Shown: positions 15,333 to 23,467, numbered from the stretch's first letter. The stretch: 33,124 nt of DNA from an uncultured Elusimicrobiales bacterium (GCA_944324695.1 CALUXH010000037.1:1-33124), one strand, 5' to 3'. Made by a program: numbers and translations. Notes: generated from the sequence alone by a model not told the origin.

Positions 15333-16353
15333 GCAGTTTAATCCTCGGGTCCACCGCCGTATAAAGTATGTCCGATAATAAATTGCCCAGCACAAACAGC
15401 ACCGCCACCATCAGCGAAAAGCCCATAATGCCGGCAATGTCCAGCTGCTGCGCCGCCGTCACGCCGAAACGGCCTATTCCGGGATAATCAAAAATCGTTT
15501 CCACAATCACCGTACCGCCCAGCAAGCGGATGAACTGTATGCCCGCCAGCGTAATGACGGGGATAACGGCGTTTTTGCCCGCGTGGCGGTACACCACGGC
15601 GCTTTCCGCCAGACCTTTGGCGCGCGCGGTGCGCACATAGTCTTTGCCCAATTCTTCCAGCATGGAAGAACGCATCACGCGCACCATCAGCGCAAAGGAA
15701 CCGATGCACAGCGTCACCGCCGGCAACACCAAATGGCGCGCCACATCCCAAAATACGCCGATATTTCCGTTTAACAAAGAATCAATAAGCAAAAAGCCCG
15801 TATAGGTGTGAAAGGACGGAGAGTGAATAATAACGTCCGTTGTAATGGAATATCCGCCCGGGGGAAACCAACCCAGCTTGCCGTAAAACACCATCAACAG
15901 CAGAAGCCCCAGCACAAAAATAGGCAGCGAAAATCCGCCCACCGACAACAGCCTGGCGCAGACGTCCTGCCATTTGTCCTTTTTTACGGCTGACACCGTG
16001 CCGAACCACACGCCGAAAAATACCACCAGCACAATCGTTACCACCGCCAGCTGCACGGTGGCGGGCAGGTATTCTTTTATGGCGCGCGCCACGGGCATAT
16101 TGGCGCTGTGGCTGTAGCCCAAATCCCCCGTCAACGCGCCGGAAAGCCAGCGGCCGTACTGTTTAAACACATTGTCGCGCAAACCGTATTTTTGAATGAC
16201 TTCTTCCAATGCACCCATTTGGCGCGGGTCTTTGATGTATAAAGACGCGCGCATCTCGGGGCTGAGGCGTTGGGTCAGCAGAAACAGCAGAAACGTGACT
16301 CCCAACACCACCAGCGGCAAAAGAAGAAGTCTTCGCAAAATATAACGCAACAT
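15325..16353 (-). CDS. dppB: Peptide ABC transporter permease, DppB/OppB type
   Basis: Permease partner of the DppC-type protein; 342 aa. The N-terminus (LRYILRRLLLLPLVVLGVTFLLFLL) is the typical first membrane segment with basic start. A periplasmic loop follows, then five or so more helices. The EAA motif reads RTARAKGLAESAVVYRHAGKNAVIPVITLAG. The start is 3 nt after the peptidase stop, so it is co-translated with it. Substrate specificity (dipeptide, oligopeptide, other) depends on a binding protein not found in this window. Confidence 0.95.
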   Translation of the reverse strand: MLRYILRRLLLLPLVVLGVTFLLFLLTQRLSPEMRASLYIKDPRQMGALEEVIQKYGLRDNVFKQYGRWLSGALTGDLGYSHSANMPVARAIKEYLPATVQLAVVTIVLVVFFGVWFGTVSAVKKDKWQDVCARLLSVGGFSLPIFVLGLLLLMVFYGKLGWFPPGGYSITTDVIIHSPSFHTYTGFLLIDSLLNGNIGVFWDVARHLVLPAVTLCIGSFALMVRVMRSSMLEELGKDYVRTARAKGLAESAVVYRHAGKNAVIPVITLAGIQFIRLLGGTVIVETIFDYPGIGRFGVTAAQQLDIAGIMGFSLMVAVLFVLGNLLSDILYTAVDPRIKLHE

Positions 16354-16356
16354 GAT

Positions 16357-17508
16357 TTATTTACCGTAAGCCAGCACCACGTCCAGCGTAATGGCCGCGG
16401 CCTGGTAAAACTCCTTCAAATCCAGATATTCCTGCGTGGTGTGACAGTTCTGGCAGCCCACTCCCATATTGGGCATTACCAGCCCGTGCTGACACATCAC
16501 ATTGGCGTCGCAGCCGCCGCCCGAAGGACCGGCCGTCATTTTAACGCCGTATTTTTTGGCCGCCGCCATAACCAGTTTTACCGCCGGCGCCGTTTTAGGC
16601 ACGGACAGCGCGCCGTAACGAAGCGGCGTTTCTATGGTAATAACAGGCTTAATCGTTTTCCCGTCCACGCGTTTGGTAAACGCCTTGGCCGCTTTGGCGA
16701 AACAGTCTTTCATGTGTTTGATCTGTTTTTGCAATTTTTGGGGATACAGACTGCGCACCTCGCCTTTCAGCGTCAGCGAAGACATGACTACATTGGTCAC
16801 TTCCCCGCCGTTTACCACGCCGAAATTGCAGACGGTGTCTTTATCTATACGGCCCAGTTTCATGACGGACAAAGCCTTGGCCGCCACTTCCAGGGCGGAA
16901 ATTCCTTTCTCCGGGTAAACCCCCGCATGCGCGGCCACGCCCTGAATGGTAACCTGAAAATCACACACCTCCGGCCCCTGTATCAACAGTTCGCCGACGC
17001 TTTCATTGTCCAAAATCAGCCCGTCGCGGCCTTTAACTTTGGAATAATCCATATTTTTGGCGCCGCCCATGCCGTTTTCTTCATTAAGCGTAAACAGGGC
17101 CTGTACGGGGCCGCAATCCGGCTTTTGTTCTTTAAGCGTACGCAGAACTTCCAACACCACGGCCACGCCGGCTTTATCATCCGCGCCCAAAATGGTCGTA
17201 CCGTCGCTGGTGACGCGGCCGCCTTTCACCTGCGGTTTAATGCCTTTGCCGGGTTTTACCGTATCCATATGCGTGGAAAGCAAAAACGGTTTGCCCGTGC
17301 GGGTGCCTTTCAAAGACGCAATAATATTGCCCGGCGCGTCGGAACCGATTTTTTTGCCGGCTTTGTCCACAAATACGCTGCAGCCGGCCTTTTTGAGTTC
17401 CGCCAGCAAGTGCTTATGGACGGCCCCCTCGTTGTAGGACTCGCTGTCAATGCTTGCCAGTTTTAAAAAAGTATCCAAAAGTCTTTTTTCATTGATTTTT
17501 ACGTTCAT
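16357..17508 (-). CDS. M20-family peptidase, PepT-like
   Basis: 383-aa metallopeptidase of the M20 clan, closest in layout to the PepT-like group. The zinc-site residues are visible: STHMDTVKPG (His and the first Asp), GADDKAG (bridging Asp), NEENGMGG (catalytic and metal Glu), DNES, and the late His in NCHTTQEY. The insertion domain (VAAHAGVYPEKG) is the dimerisation lid. It is embedded between oppF and dppB of a peptide importer, so it probably trims imported peptides in the cytoplasm. It starts 13 nt after the oppF stop with AGGAGG upstream. Not called pepT, because tripeptidase activity is unproven and this subgroup is broader. Confidence 0.9.
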   Translation of the reverse strand: MNVKINEKRLLDTFLKLASIDSESYNEGAVHKHLLAELKKAGCSVFVDKAGKKIGSDAPGNIIASLKGTRTGKPFLLSTHMDTVKPGKGIKPQVKGGRVTSDGTTILGADDKAGVAVVLEVLRTLKEQKPDCGPVQALFTLNEENGMGGAKNMDYSKVKGRDGLILDNESVGELLIQGPEVCDFQVTIQGVAAHAGVYPEKGISALEVAAKALSVMKLGRIDKDTVCNFGVVNGGEVTNVVMSSLTLKGEVRSLYPQKLQKQIKHMKDCFAKAAKAFTKRVDGKTIKPVITIETPLRYGALSVPKTAPAVKLVMAAAKKYGVKMTAGPSGGGCDANVMCQHGLVMPNMGVGCQNCHTTQEYLDLKEFYQAAAITLDVVLAYGK

Positions 17509-17521
17509 ATTTCCTCCTGAG

Positions 17522-18517
17522 TTATACGGCGTAAAGGCTTTTTTCTTTTTGAAACGGCAGGACCGCGCAAGCGCAAAAATGGCCCTCCTGCGTTTGTTTC
17601 AGTTCCAGCGGCACACGGCACTGCGCCGCCTGATAATAACGGCAGCGCGCCGCATACGGGCACGGGCAGGAACCGCGCTTTCTTTGCGTTTTTGTTTCCA
17701 CCGGCTCCCGCTTCTTTTGCAGCTGCGGATCCGGCACCGGCACGGCCGAAAGCAGAGCCTCCGTATACGGATGCTGCGGGTTGTGCAGCAATTCCTCCGC
17801 TGGGGCCGTTTCCAGCACGCGCCCGCGGTACATCACGGCAATGCGGTCGCACAAAAACCGCGCCACGGCAAAATCATGCGAAATAAACAGCATGCTTAAC
17901 GCGCGGCGGCGGCTGATGTCTTTAAGCAGATTTAATATCTGCGCCTGTACCGATACGTCCAGCGCCGACACGGGCTCATCGGCCACCAGCAATTTAGGCT
18001 CCAGCGCCAAAGCGCGCGCGATGGCAATGCGTTGGCGCTGTCCGCCGGAAAATTCATGCGGGTAACGATTCAAATGCGCCGCGTCCAGTCCCACGGCACG
18101 CACCAACTCCCGCAGGGCGTTTTCCCGCTGGGCTCCGTCTGCATACAGAGCGTGTATGTCCCACGGCTCGCACAAAATTTGGCGCACGGTTTGGCGCGGA
18201 TCCAAGCTGGAGTAAGGGTCTTGGAACACCACCTGCACTTGGCGGCGCAGTTTTTTAAACCCGGCTTTGGTCAGCTCTTTCAGCTCCAGCCCGTTGACTT
18301 TAACGGAACCGGACTGGTATTTTTCCAGCCCCAGCACCACTTTGGCCAGCGTGGTTTTGCCGCAGCCGGACTCCCCCACCAGGCCCAATATTTCACGCTC
18401 CCCCACACGCAAAGAAATATCCTCCAGCACGGGTTTGGCCTCGGTCCGGCTCCAAAACTTTACGCCGCCGCGGTCATAGCTTTTGTACAAATGTTCAATT
18501 TCTACCGGAGTTGTCAT
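17522..18517 (-). CDS. oppF: Oligopeptide ABC transporter ATPase, OppF/DppF type
   Basis: 331-aa ATPase of the peptide importer. I start it at 18517, where GGAG lies 7 nt upstream; the in-frame ATG at 18829 lies within oppD. Walker A GESGCGKT (about residues 48-55), Q-loop QDPYSSLDP, signature FSGGQRQR, Walker B LLVADEP and the switch His in SHD are present. The C-terminal oligo/HPY tail has a four-Cys cluster (CPCPYAARC...C), as in OppD/OppF proteins that can hold an iron-sulfur cluster. It overlaps oppD by 23 bp. Confidence 0.94.
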   Translation of the reverse strand: MTTPVEIEHLYKSYDRGGVKFWSRTEAKPVLEDISLRVGEREILGLVGESGCGKTTLAKVVLGLEKYQSGSVKVNGLELKELTKAGFKKLRRQVQVVFQDPYSSLDPRQTVRQILCEPWDIHALYADGAQRENALRELVRAVGLDAAHLNRYPHEFSGGQRQRIAIARALALEPKLLVADEPVSALDVSVQAQILNLLKDISRRRALSMLFISHDFAVARFLCDRIAVMYRGRVLETAPAEELLHNPQHPYTEALLSAVPVPDPQLQKKREPVETKTQRKRGSCPCPYAARCRYYQAAQCRVPLELKQTQEGHFCACAVLPFQKEKSLYAV

Positions 18518-19490
18518 CTTTCTCCTGCAGCCAGCAGCGCACCCGGCGGCCGTTTTTTTCAAAAAGCGGAGGCAGGCGGTCATGGCATTTGTCCCAAGCG
18601 CGGGGACAGCGCGGCGCAAACGGACAGCCCTCTTTGGGCGTACCGGGCGCGGGCGGGTATCCTTCAATGGCCGGCAAATGTTCTTCCTTGCGTTTGAGCG
18701 ACACCAGCGAATGCAACAGCCCCTGTGTATATGGGTGCAAAGGCTTGGCAAAAAGTTCGTCCGCGCGGGCCTCTTCCACGCAATATCCGCCGTACAGCAC
18801 CAGTACCTCATCGGCGATATCGGCCACAATGGCCAAATTATGCGTGATAAACACCGCTGACATATGGTTTTTTTGCTGCAAATTTTTAATCAGCTTTAAA
18901 ATCTGCGCCTGGATGGTCACGTCCAGCGCAGTAGTCGGCTCGTCGGCAATCAGCAGGCCCGGGGTTAAACACAAAGCCATGGCAATCATAATGCGCTGGC
19001 GCTGCCCGCCGGAAAACTGGAAAGGATACTCATCCATCCTTTTGCGCGGGTTTTCTATGCCCACCTGTTTAAGCAGGCGCATGGCACGGGCCCTGGCCTG
19101 CAGTTTAGTGCAGTCCGTATGTGCCAAAATGGTTTCCGTTATTTGACTGCCGACGGTGCGTATGGGGTTGAGGCTGGTCATCGGGTCCTGGAAAATCATG
19201 GCTATTTCCGCCCCGCGCAACCTGCGCAGTTCCTGCGGCGGCAGGGACAAAACATCTTTTCCCTGATAATATACATGCCCTGCGGCAATCTCCCCGCCGG
19301 AGGGCAAAAGGTTCAGCAGGGAAAGCGCATGTACCGTCTTGCCGCAGCCCGACTCTCCCACCACGGCCAGCACTTTGCCTTTTGGCAAACGGTAACTTAA
19401 CCCATGAAGCACTTCCGTCTTTCCTTCCTCACTGCGAAAAGAAACCCGCAAATCCTCCACGCTCAGCAAAATGTCTTCACGCGCGTTCAT
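18495..19490 (-). CDS. oppD: Oligopeptide ABC transporter ATPase, OppD/DppD type
   Basis: 331-aa ATPase, first gene of the opp-type unit. Walker A GESGCGKT (about residues 42-49), Q-loop QDPMTSLNP, signature FSGGQRQR, Walker B LLIADEP, switch His in THN, and the C-terminal CPFAPRCPRAWDKC cluster of the oligo/HPY tail. A TATAAT with TGC in front lies 6 nt before the ATG and no Shine-Dalgarno is present, so it is predicted to be read as a leaderless mRNA. The operon continues through oppF, the peptidase, dppB and dppC. Confidence 0.95.
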   Translation of the reverse strand: MNAREDILLSVEDLRVSFRSEEGKTEVLHGLSYRLPKGKVLAVVGESGCGKTVHALSLLNLLPSGGEIAAGHVYYQGKDVLSLPPQELRRLRGAEIAMIFQDPMTSLNPIRTVGSQITETILAHTDCTKLQARARAMRLLKQVGIENPRKRMDEYPFQFSGGQRQRIMIAMALCLTPGLLIADEPTTALDVTIQAQILKLIKNLQQKNHMSAVFITHNLAIVADIADEVLVLYGGYCVEEARADELFAKPLHPYTQGLLHSLVSLKRKEEHLPAIEGYPPAPGTPKEGCPFAPRCPRAWDKCHDRLPPLFEKNGRRVRCWLQEKDDNSGRN

Positions 19491-19496
19491 ATATTT

Positions 19497-19505
19497 ATTA
19501 TAGCA
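19497..19505 (-). promoter_or_regulatory. Extended -10 of the opp operon
   Basis: On the minus strand TGC-TATAAT, then 6 nt, then the oppD ATG. There is no clear -35, as expected for an extended -10 promoter. Confidence 0.6.
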
Positions 19506-19594
19506 ATTTGGCCTTTCCTCTTGGGAGGGCGGGCCAGGCCGCCCAAACGCCGGTACCCCGTTATTTCCTCTCCCCTATGGCCCGTTTACAGCAA

Positions 19595-19625
19595 CACCCC
19601 CGCATCCGGTTTGGGTGCGGGGGTG
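19595..19625 (-). terminator. GC-rich hairpin after pilin A
   Basis: CACCCCCGCA (19595-19604) and TGCGGGGGTG (19616-19625) form a perfect 10-bp stem 23 nt past the pilin A stop. No T run follows on either strand, so termination may be factor-assisted, or the hairpin may protect the pilin mRNA from 3' decay. Confidence 0.5.
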
Positions 19626-19648
19626 CTGGTAAACGATAACTTAACAAC

Positions 19649-20209
19649 TTACGAGGCGGCGTCTGCCGTAGTGCAGGAGTTACCCGTCAGTGAATCAATA
19701 CCGCAGTATTCCGCACAGATGGCTGCGTCTTCAGAAGAAGTACCCTTCGTGCAAGTCACCACCGTGCTCTGGTACGGGCGGCTCAGCGTATAGGTATATT
19801 GACTGTTGTTCACACGTTCAGCAGTTACAGTACCATCCGCCAACTTGTTAAAGTTGGTCTGATCCAGCGTAATGGCAAAGCCGTTGCCGGCGCAAGAAGC
19901 GGGAGTAGCTGCTGCGCCATCTTCTCCCGGAGTAGAAGGCGTATAGTTCCCTTTTGTGCAAAAAGTAGGCTGGGCTGCACTGGTAGGAGACACATCCAAA
20001 CCGCTAAACAGCTTAGAGTAGTTACCTACCTTCATCCAGCGTCTCTGCTGCGCCTGCGCAATGCTGCCCAGCAGCGTGTCCGCTTCAGCCATGCGCGCAC
20101 GTTCCACCGACTTGAAATACGCCGGCAATGCCATAGCGGCCAAGATGCCGATGATCAATACCACCACCAGCAGCTCAACCAGCGTGAAGCCTTTCTTGTT
20201 ATTTTTCAT
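19649..20209 (-). CDS. Type IV pilin-like protein A
   Basis: 186-aa prepilin starting at 20209 (MKNNKK; GAGGAG upstream). The leader peptide ends at G-FTLVE, with the Glu at +5 of the mature protein: the canonical prepilin peptidase site. The hydrophobic alpha-1 helix (FTLVELLVVVLIIGILAAM) is followed by a head domain of about 140 residues holding six cysteines. Head phrases such as YTYTLSRPY and ISxLTGNSC-like ends recall PilE-type pilins. Unlike pilins B and C it has a Gly at -1 and a leader of about 90 nt with a ribosome binding site. No pilus assembly genes (pilB, pilC, pilD, pilQ) are in this window, so its role could be pilus, secretion or uptake pseudopilus. Confidence 0.9.
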   Translation of the reverse strand: MKNNKKGFTLVELLVVVLIIGILAAMALPAYFKSVERARMAEADTLLGSIAQAQQRRWMKVGNYSKLFSGLDVSPTSAAQPTFCTKGNYTPSTPGEDGAAATPASCAGNGFAITLDQTNFNKLADGTVTAERVNNSQYTYTLSRPYQSTVVTCTKGTSSEDAAICAEYCGIDSLTGNSCTTADAAS

Positions 20210-20304
20210 ACTAATCTCCTCGGGTTCTGTTAAACCCCTTTTGTGCGAGCCGGAGAAGGCAACTGTAGGAGGTTTTAAACAACCTTTTTCTGCCCTCTTC
20301 AAAA

Positions 20305-20332
20305 AATGTATCAAAAAAAAAAAAAGAGTCAG
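20305..20332 (-). promoter_or_regulatory. Pilin A promoter with T13 spacer
   Basis: On the minus strand CTGACT (-35), a 16-nt spacer C-T13-GA, then TACATT (-10). The ATG is about 95 nt downstream. Same plan as the promoters of pilins B and C: the spacer length is conserved although the T run is one longer. Confidence 0.65.
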
Positions 20333-20569
20333 GGGGGGGGCTTTTTGGCGGTGCAAACGGCATTTTCAATCAAAGAACACCAAAAGCGGGATTTGTAATT
20401 ATTTACGCTTTGATGCAAAGTGCGGGGCGGGCTGAAAACAGGGCAAAATAAATAGGGCAAAGACGTTGATATTTTCGGGGCCGGCCCGGGGGGCGCCATT
20501 TGGCTTATACGGAAAACTCCGAACATAACAAACATCTCCGGCCACGCCGGTGGTTTTCTTGATACAGAA

Positions 20570-20598
20570 AACGCTTCCGGCATAAAACCGGAAGCGTT
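20570..20598 (-). terminator. Intrinsic terminator of the second nucleotidyltransferase gene
   Basis: AACGCTTCCGG (20570-20580) and CCGGAAGCGTT (20588-20598) form a perfect 11-bp stem with a 7-nt loop. The stem's 3' arm on the minus strand ends in TT and is followed by TTC. It lies about 19 nt after the stop. Confidence 0.8.
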
Positions 20599-20616
20599 AA
20601 CAGATTTTCCTTTTGT

Positions 20617-21717
20617 CTAACGTTCCAAATATTGCAGGGCTTGCTCCCGGCTGGCGATGCGCCCCTGCCACTGCAACTTGCAAAAGCGGTCTATATTGCT
20701 GGATATCTTCCGCCCGCTTAACCCCATTTCCCGCAGTTCACGCCCTTTGACAAAACACGGCTCCAGCGCCGTGCGTTTCAGTCCCGGGCAGACCGCGCGC
20801 ACCACGGACTCCTGCAAGGCGCTCATCGGCATGGTGGGCGACTTCTGCTCGTCATACACCGTCCACGCGCCCATCAGCTCGTGCACCGTTTCCTTGGGCA
20901 AGTGCAAATGCAAAAGGAACTCCTCCCCGGAGGCCCCCAACAAACAGGCGCAAATGCCTATTTTGGCCGGCGTATTTTTGCCTTTGGCAATGGCGCAGTT
21001 CCACTTTAACCCCGGATAAACAAATTGGGCCAGACCGTACTTTTCCAGCTGGGCAAACACTTCGCGCAATTTTTTTTCTTCCAGTACTTTGACAAATTCC
21101 TGCCGCACCCGCTCGCGGGAAAGCACCAGCGGGTACTCTTCCCGCGCCGCGTCCTGCATCAGACGCGCGGTATTGCGCTCAATGCTCCAGCCGAAACGCC
21201 CCGCAAAACGCGCCGCGCGGTACAGTCGGGTGGGATCGTCGGAAAAACTTTTGTCGTGCAGAATTTTGATAACCCCCTTGTCTATGGCTTTCTGCGCGCC
21301 GAACGGGTCATAGGACTGGCCGAAATTTTTGGGCAAAATGCTCAGCGCCCAGGCATTGGCCGTGAAATCCCGCCGGAACAGATCGTCCTTAATCGTAGAC
21401 GGGGACACCTGAGGCAGGGCCCCGGGACGCGCGTAATATTCTTTGCGGGCTTGGACCAGGTCCAGCTTCAGGCCGTTATTTAATTTGACGCGGTAGGTGT
21501 TAAACTGGGAAAAACGTTTTTTCGCCCCGCCCCATTTTTTGACGCAAAATCCGGCCACCGCCTCCGGCGAACCTTCAAAAGTCAGGTCTAAATCCTGCGT
21601 GTCTTTGCCGCGGTAAAAATCCCGCACGGCACCCCCGACGACCCAAGCCTTTATCCCCAATTTGCCCGCATACTCCCCTATACTGTACAGCAGTTCTCTA
21701 TGTTTTCTCGGTATCAT
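20617..21717 (-). CDS. Class II nucleotidyltransferase, CCA/A-adding or poly(A) polymerase family
   Basis: 366-aa relative of the enzyme at 11282-12787 but without an HD domain. Motif A: VVGGAVRDFYRGKDTQDLDLTF (GG plus catalytic DLD). Motif B: RRDFTANAWAL. Motif D: DDPTRLYRAARFAGRFGW, with DDPTR where the other enzyme has EDPLR. Motif E: SRERVRQEF. Together with its paralogue this suggests separate CC- and A-adding enzymes, as known in Aquifex, Deinococcus and Geobacter; it could also be a poly(A) polymerase. It overlaps the CpXC gene stop by 4 bp (ATGA). The protein has intact catalytic carboxylates. Confidence 0.88.
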   Translation of the reverse strand: MIPRKHRELLYSIGEYAGKLGIKAWVVGGAVRDFYRGKDTQDLDLTFEGSPEAVAGFCVKKWGGAKKRFSQFNTYRVKLNNGLKLDLVQARKEYYARPGALPQVSPSTIKDDLFRRDFTANAWALSILPKNFGQSYDPFGAQKAIDKGVIKILHDKSFSDDPTRLYRAARFAGRFGWSIERNTARLMQDAAREEYPLVLSRERVRQEFVKVLEEKKLREVFAQLEKYGLAQFVYPGLKWNCAIAKGKNTPAKIGICACLLGASGEEFLLHLHLPKETVHELMGAWTVYDEQKSPTMPMSALQESVVRAVCPGLKRTALEPCFVKGRELREMGLSGRKISSNIDRFCKLQWQGRIASREQALQYLER

Positions 21718-22352
21718 AATATATCGGGTGCTTTCACCCTTCCCCCCTCCATCAGTTTGGCAAAGTGCTCCAACAGCGGGCTTTGCAGCCCTCCTTGCAG
21801 CACCTTCCGCGCAGCCGCGGCAAACCCTTCGGCCGTGCCGTCTGCACCAGCGGGCACGTATAACGGGCTCTCATGCTCCCGCGCCCACTGCGGATGCAAA
21901 CGCGCCACTTTCAGCCCCAGCGCGGCCGAAGCCGCGGCCACGGCCTCCGACTCATCCGTACAATGCTGCTGCTTTTGCACCACCTCCTTCAGTTCCTCCA
22001 GCCCAAACACGTATAACGGGCCGACGTCCAGCTTCAGCTGCTTCAACAAATTGTCCTTAAGCAGGGCATAATCACGCCGCATTTTTTCCAGCAGTTCTTT
22101 TTGATTTTGGCGGTTTTTATCCGAGAAAACAAATACCAACAATCCAGCCTGTTCGTCCAAATAAATTAAATCCGTATCCCCGTGAAAAAAAGCGCTGCAC
22201 TGCGGACAGCAAAACAAATTCAGTTCCCCGCCGAGCACGGCGTCTTTGAGTTCGGGGTTTTGGGTTACGTTGACAAACGACCAGCGATCGGCTTCAAACG
22301 GTTCGCAGCCGTTGGGGCAAGTCACAGTTTCGGAAAATTTAAGGGATCTCAT
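21714..22352 (-). CDS. CpXC-domain protein
   Basis: 212-aa protein starting at 22352 (MRSLKFSETVTCPNGC). The N-terminal ~70 residues fit the CpXC domain, with Cys pairs TCPNGC and FCCPQC separated by about 35 residues (LKDAVLGGELNLF), likely one zinc site. The remainder is helical and charged, without a recognised domain. A -10 (TATAAA with TGC before it) lies 6 nt upstream of the ATG, predicting a leaderless mRNA; an in-frame ATG at 22439 is upstream of that promoter and is rejected. Co-translated with the nucleotidyltransferase, but a functional link is not known. Confidence 0.8.
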   Translation of the reverse strand: MRSLKFSETVTCPNGCEPFEADRWSFVNVTQNPELKDAVLGGELNLFCCPQCSAFFHGDTDLIYLDEQAGLLVFVFSDKNRQNQKELLEKMRRDYALLKDNLLKQLKLDVGPLYVFGLEELKEVVQKQQHCTDESEAVAAASAALGLKVARLHPQWAREHESPLYVPAGADGTAEGFAAAARKVLQGGLQSPLLEHFAKLMEGGRVKAPDIL

Positions 22353-22358
22353 AGTTTC

Positions 22359-22367
22359 TTTATAGCA
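22359..22367 (-). promoter_or_regulatory. Extended -10 of the CpXC gene
   Basis: On the minus strand TGC-TATAAA, then 6 nt (GAAACT), then ATG. It fits the leaderless pattern and the TGCTAnAA consensus. Confidence 0.5.
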
Positions 22368-22448
22368 TATACGAAAGGGATTGTCGCAAAAAATTTGCAA
22401 AATATGAAAAATAATAGTTTTAGTGTAAAAGAAGCGCATGCGGAAAAA

Positions 22449-22457
22449 TGCTAGAAT
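22449..22457 (+). promoter_or_regulatory. Extended -10 of tRNA-Arg
   Basis: TGC-TAGAAT ends 10 nt before the tRNA 5' end, so transcription would start within a few bases of the mature tRNA. Confidence 0.6.
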
Positions 22458-22467
22458 AAAGAAAACC

Positions 22468-22540
22468 GCCCCGTTAGCTCAACTGGATAGAGTACCGGTC
22501 TTCGGAACCGGTGGTTCGGGTTCGAATCCCGCACGGGGCA
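22468..22540 (+). tRNA. tRNA-Arg (anticodon TCG)
   Basis: 73 nt cloverleaf: acceptor GCCCCGT / ACGGGGC, D stem GCTC/GAGT, anticodon stem CCGGT/ACCGG around loop CTTCGGA (anticodon TCG, reads CGA), T loop TTCGAAT. The outer T-stem pair is T-C, a mismatch; the other four pairs are intact. Discriminator A. No CCA encoded. Confidence 0.94.
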
Positions 22541-22617
22541 GGTTTTGTTTTGGCGGAAATGCGGTCCGGAGTACGGCCCAGAGGGCTTTGGTTCTTTGTT
22601 TCAGCCTTTCCAAAATT

Positions 22618-22626
22618 TGCTAAAAT
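22618..22626 (+). promoter_or_regulatory. Extended -10 of yebC
   Basis: TGC-TAAAAT lies 36 nt before the yebC ATG, preceded by TT. It matches the recurrent TGCTAnAAT element. Confidence 0.55.
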
Positions 22627-22662
22627 AAAAGTATCTAATCTTGCAGTTCAAGGAGTAAACCC

Positions 22663-23418
22663 ATGGGTGGACATTCGCACTGGGCAGGAATAAAACACAA
22701 AAAGGCCCTTGTTGACGCCAAAAAAGGCAAAGTATTTACCAAAATTTTAAGGGAAATCACCATCGCCGCCAAAATGAGCGGCGGCAACCCCGACCAGAAC
22801 CCCCGCCTGCGCAAAGCCATGGACGACGCGCGCGCGGCCAACATGCCTTCCGATAACGTCAAACGCGCCATCATGAAGGGCACCGGCCAGCTGCCCGGTG
22901 TGTCTTACGAAGAAATCACTTACGAAGGCTACGGTCCTGGCTCTACGGCGGTCATTGTGGAATGCACCACGGACAACAAAAACCGCACCTTCGCGGAAAT
23001 ACGCAAAATTTTTACCAGCCGCGGCGGCTCCATCGGCACTTCCGGCTGCGTGTCTTATATGTTTAAAAGCAAAGGCCTCATCGTGGTCAATAAAGACGCC
23101 ATCAGCGAAGACGACCTGATGAACGTAGCGCTGGAAGCCGGAGCCGAAGACGTGCGCACGGAAGGCGACGCCTACGAAGTCATCACCGCGCCGGACGCCA
23201 CCTTTGAAGCCGTCAAAAAAGCCATTGAAGCCAAAGGCATTACGCCCGAATCGGCCGAGCTGACCATGCTGCCCGACACGGAAGTAAACATCACCGACGA
23301 GCATGTGGCCGAATCTCTGCTGAAGATGATGGAAGATTTGGACGATCACGACGACACCAAAAACGTCTATTCCAACTATAATATCCCCGACGATATTATG
23401 GCCAAACTGGACAAATAA
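22663..23418 (+). CDS. yebC: YebC/PmpR family protein (translation/transcription factor)
   Basis: 251 aa, standard length. Opens with the family hallmark MGGHSHWAGIKHKKALVDAK, and has NPRLRKAMDDARAANMPSDNVKRAI and YEGYGPGSTAVIVE in the first half. YebC proteins were named transcriptional regulators; recent work gives them a role in translation of difficult (polyproline-type) sequences. AAGGAG lies 7 nt before the ATG. It sits directly upstream of ruvC, a widespread arrangement, although ruvA and ruvB are not in this window. Confidence 0.97.
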   Translation: MGGHSHWAGIKHKKALVDAKKGKVFTKILREITIAAKMSGGNPDQNPRLRKAMDDARAANMPSDNVKRAIMKGTGQLPGVSYEEITYEGYGPGSTAVIVECTTDNKNRTFAEIRKIFTSRGGSIGTSGCVSYMFKSKGLIVVNKDAISEDDLMNVALEAGAEDVRTEGDAYEVITAPDATFEAVKKAIEAKGITPESAELTMLPDTEVNITDEHVAESLLKMMEDLDDHDDTKNVYSNYNIPDDIMAKLDK

Positions 23419-23433
23419 TTTTCCTTCACCCAA

Positions 23434-23467
23434 ACGCCCGCCTTTACCTCAGGCGGGCGTTTTTTTT
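23434..23467 (+). terminator. Intrinsic terminator of yebC
   Basis: ACGCCCGCC (23434-23442), loop TTTACCTCA, GGCGGGCGT (23452-23460), then T7. The last T (23467) is also the first base of the ruvC -10 box TACAAT. Confidence 0.9.

Larger units (their letters stand above)
20210..20616. other. Intergenic region upstream of pilin A
   Basis: A 407-nt gap holding the pilin A promoter (20305-20332) with its A13 run, a nine-base G run (20332-20340) right behind the -35, a GC-rich stretch around 20480-20500, a CCGGCCACGCCGG-type inverted repeat near 20539-20551, and the terminator of the second nucleotidyltransferase gene (20570-20598). No coding potential seen. Confidence 0.5.

Noticed and set aside
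16270-17466. Nearly 400-codon open frame opposite the M20 peptidase
   Set aside because: His/Arg/Gln/Phe-rich shadow translation. The minus-strand frame contains all M20 metal and catalytic motifs.
20617-21717. Second nucleotidyltransferase as a pseudogene copy of the first
   Set aside because: Catalytic GG, DxD, RRD and motif D/E segments are all intact and the protein is full-length without HD domain, so it is a separate functional gene.
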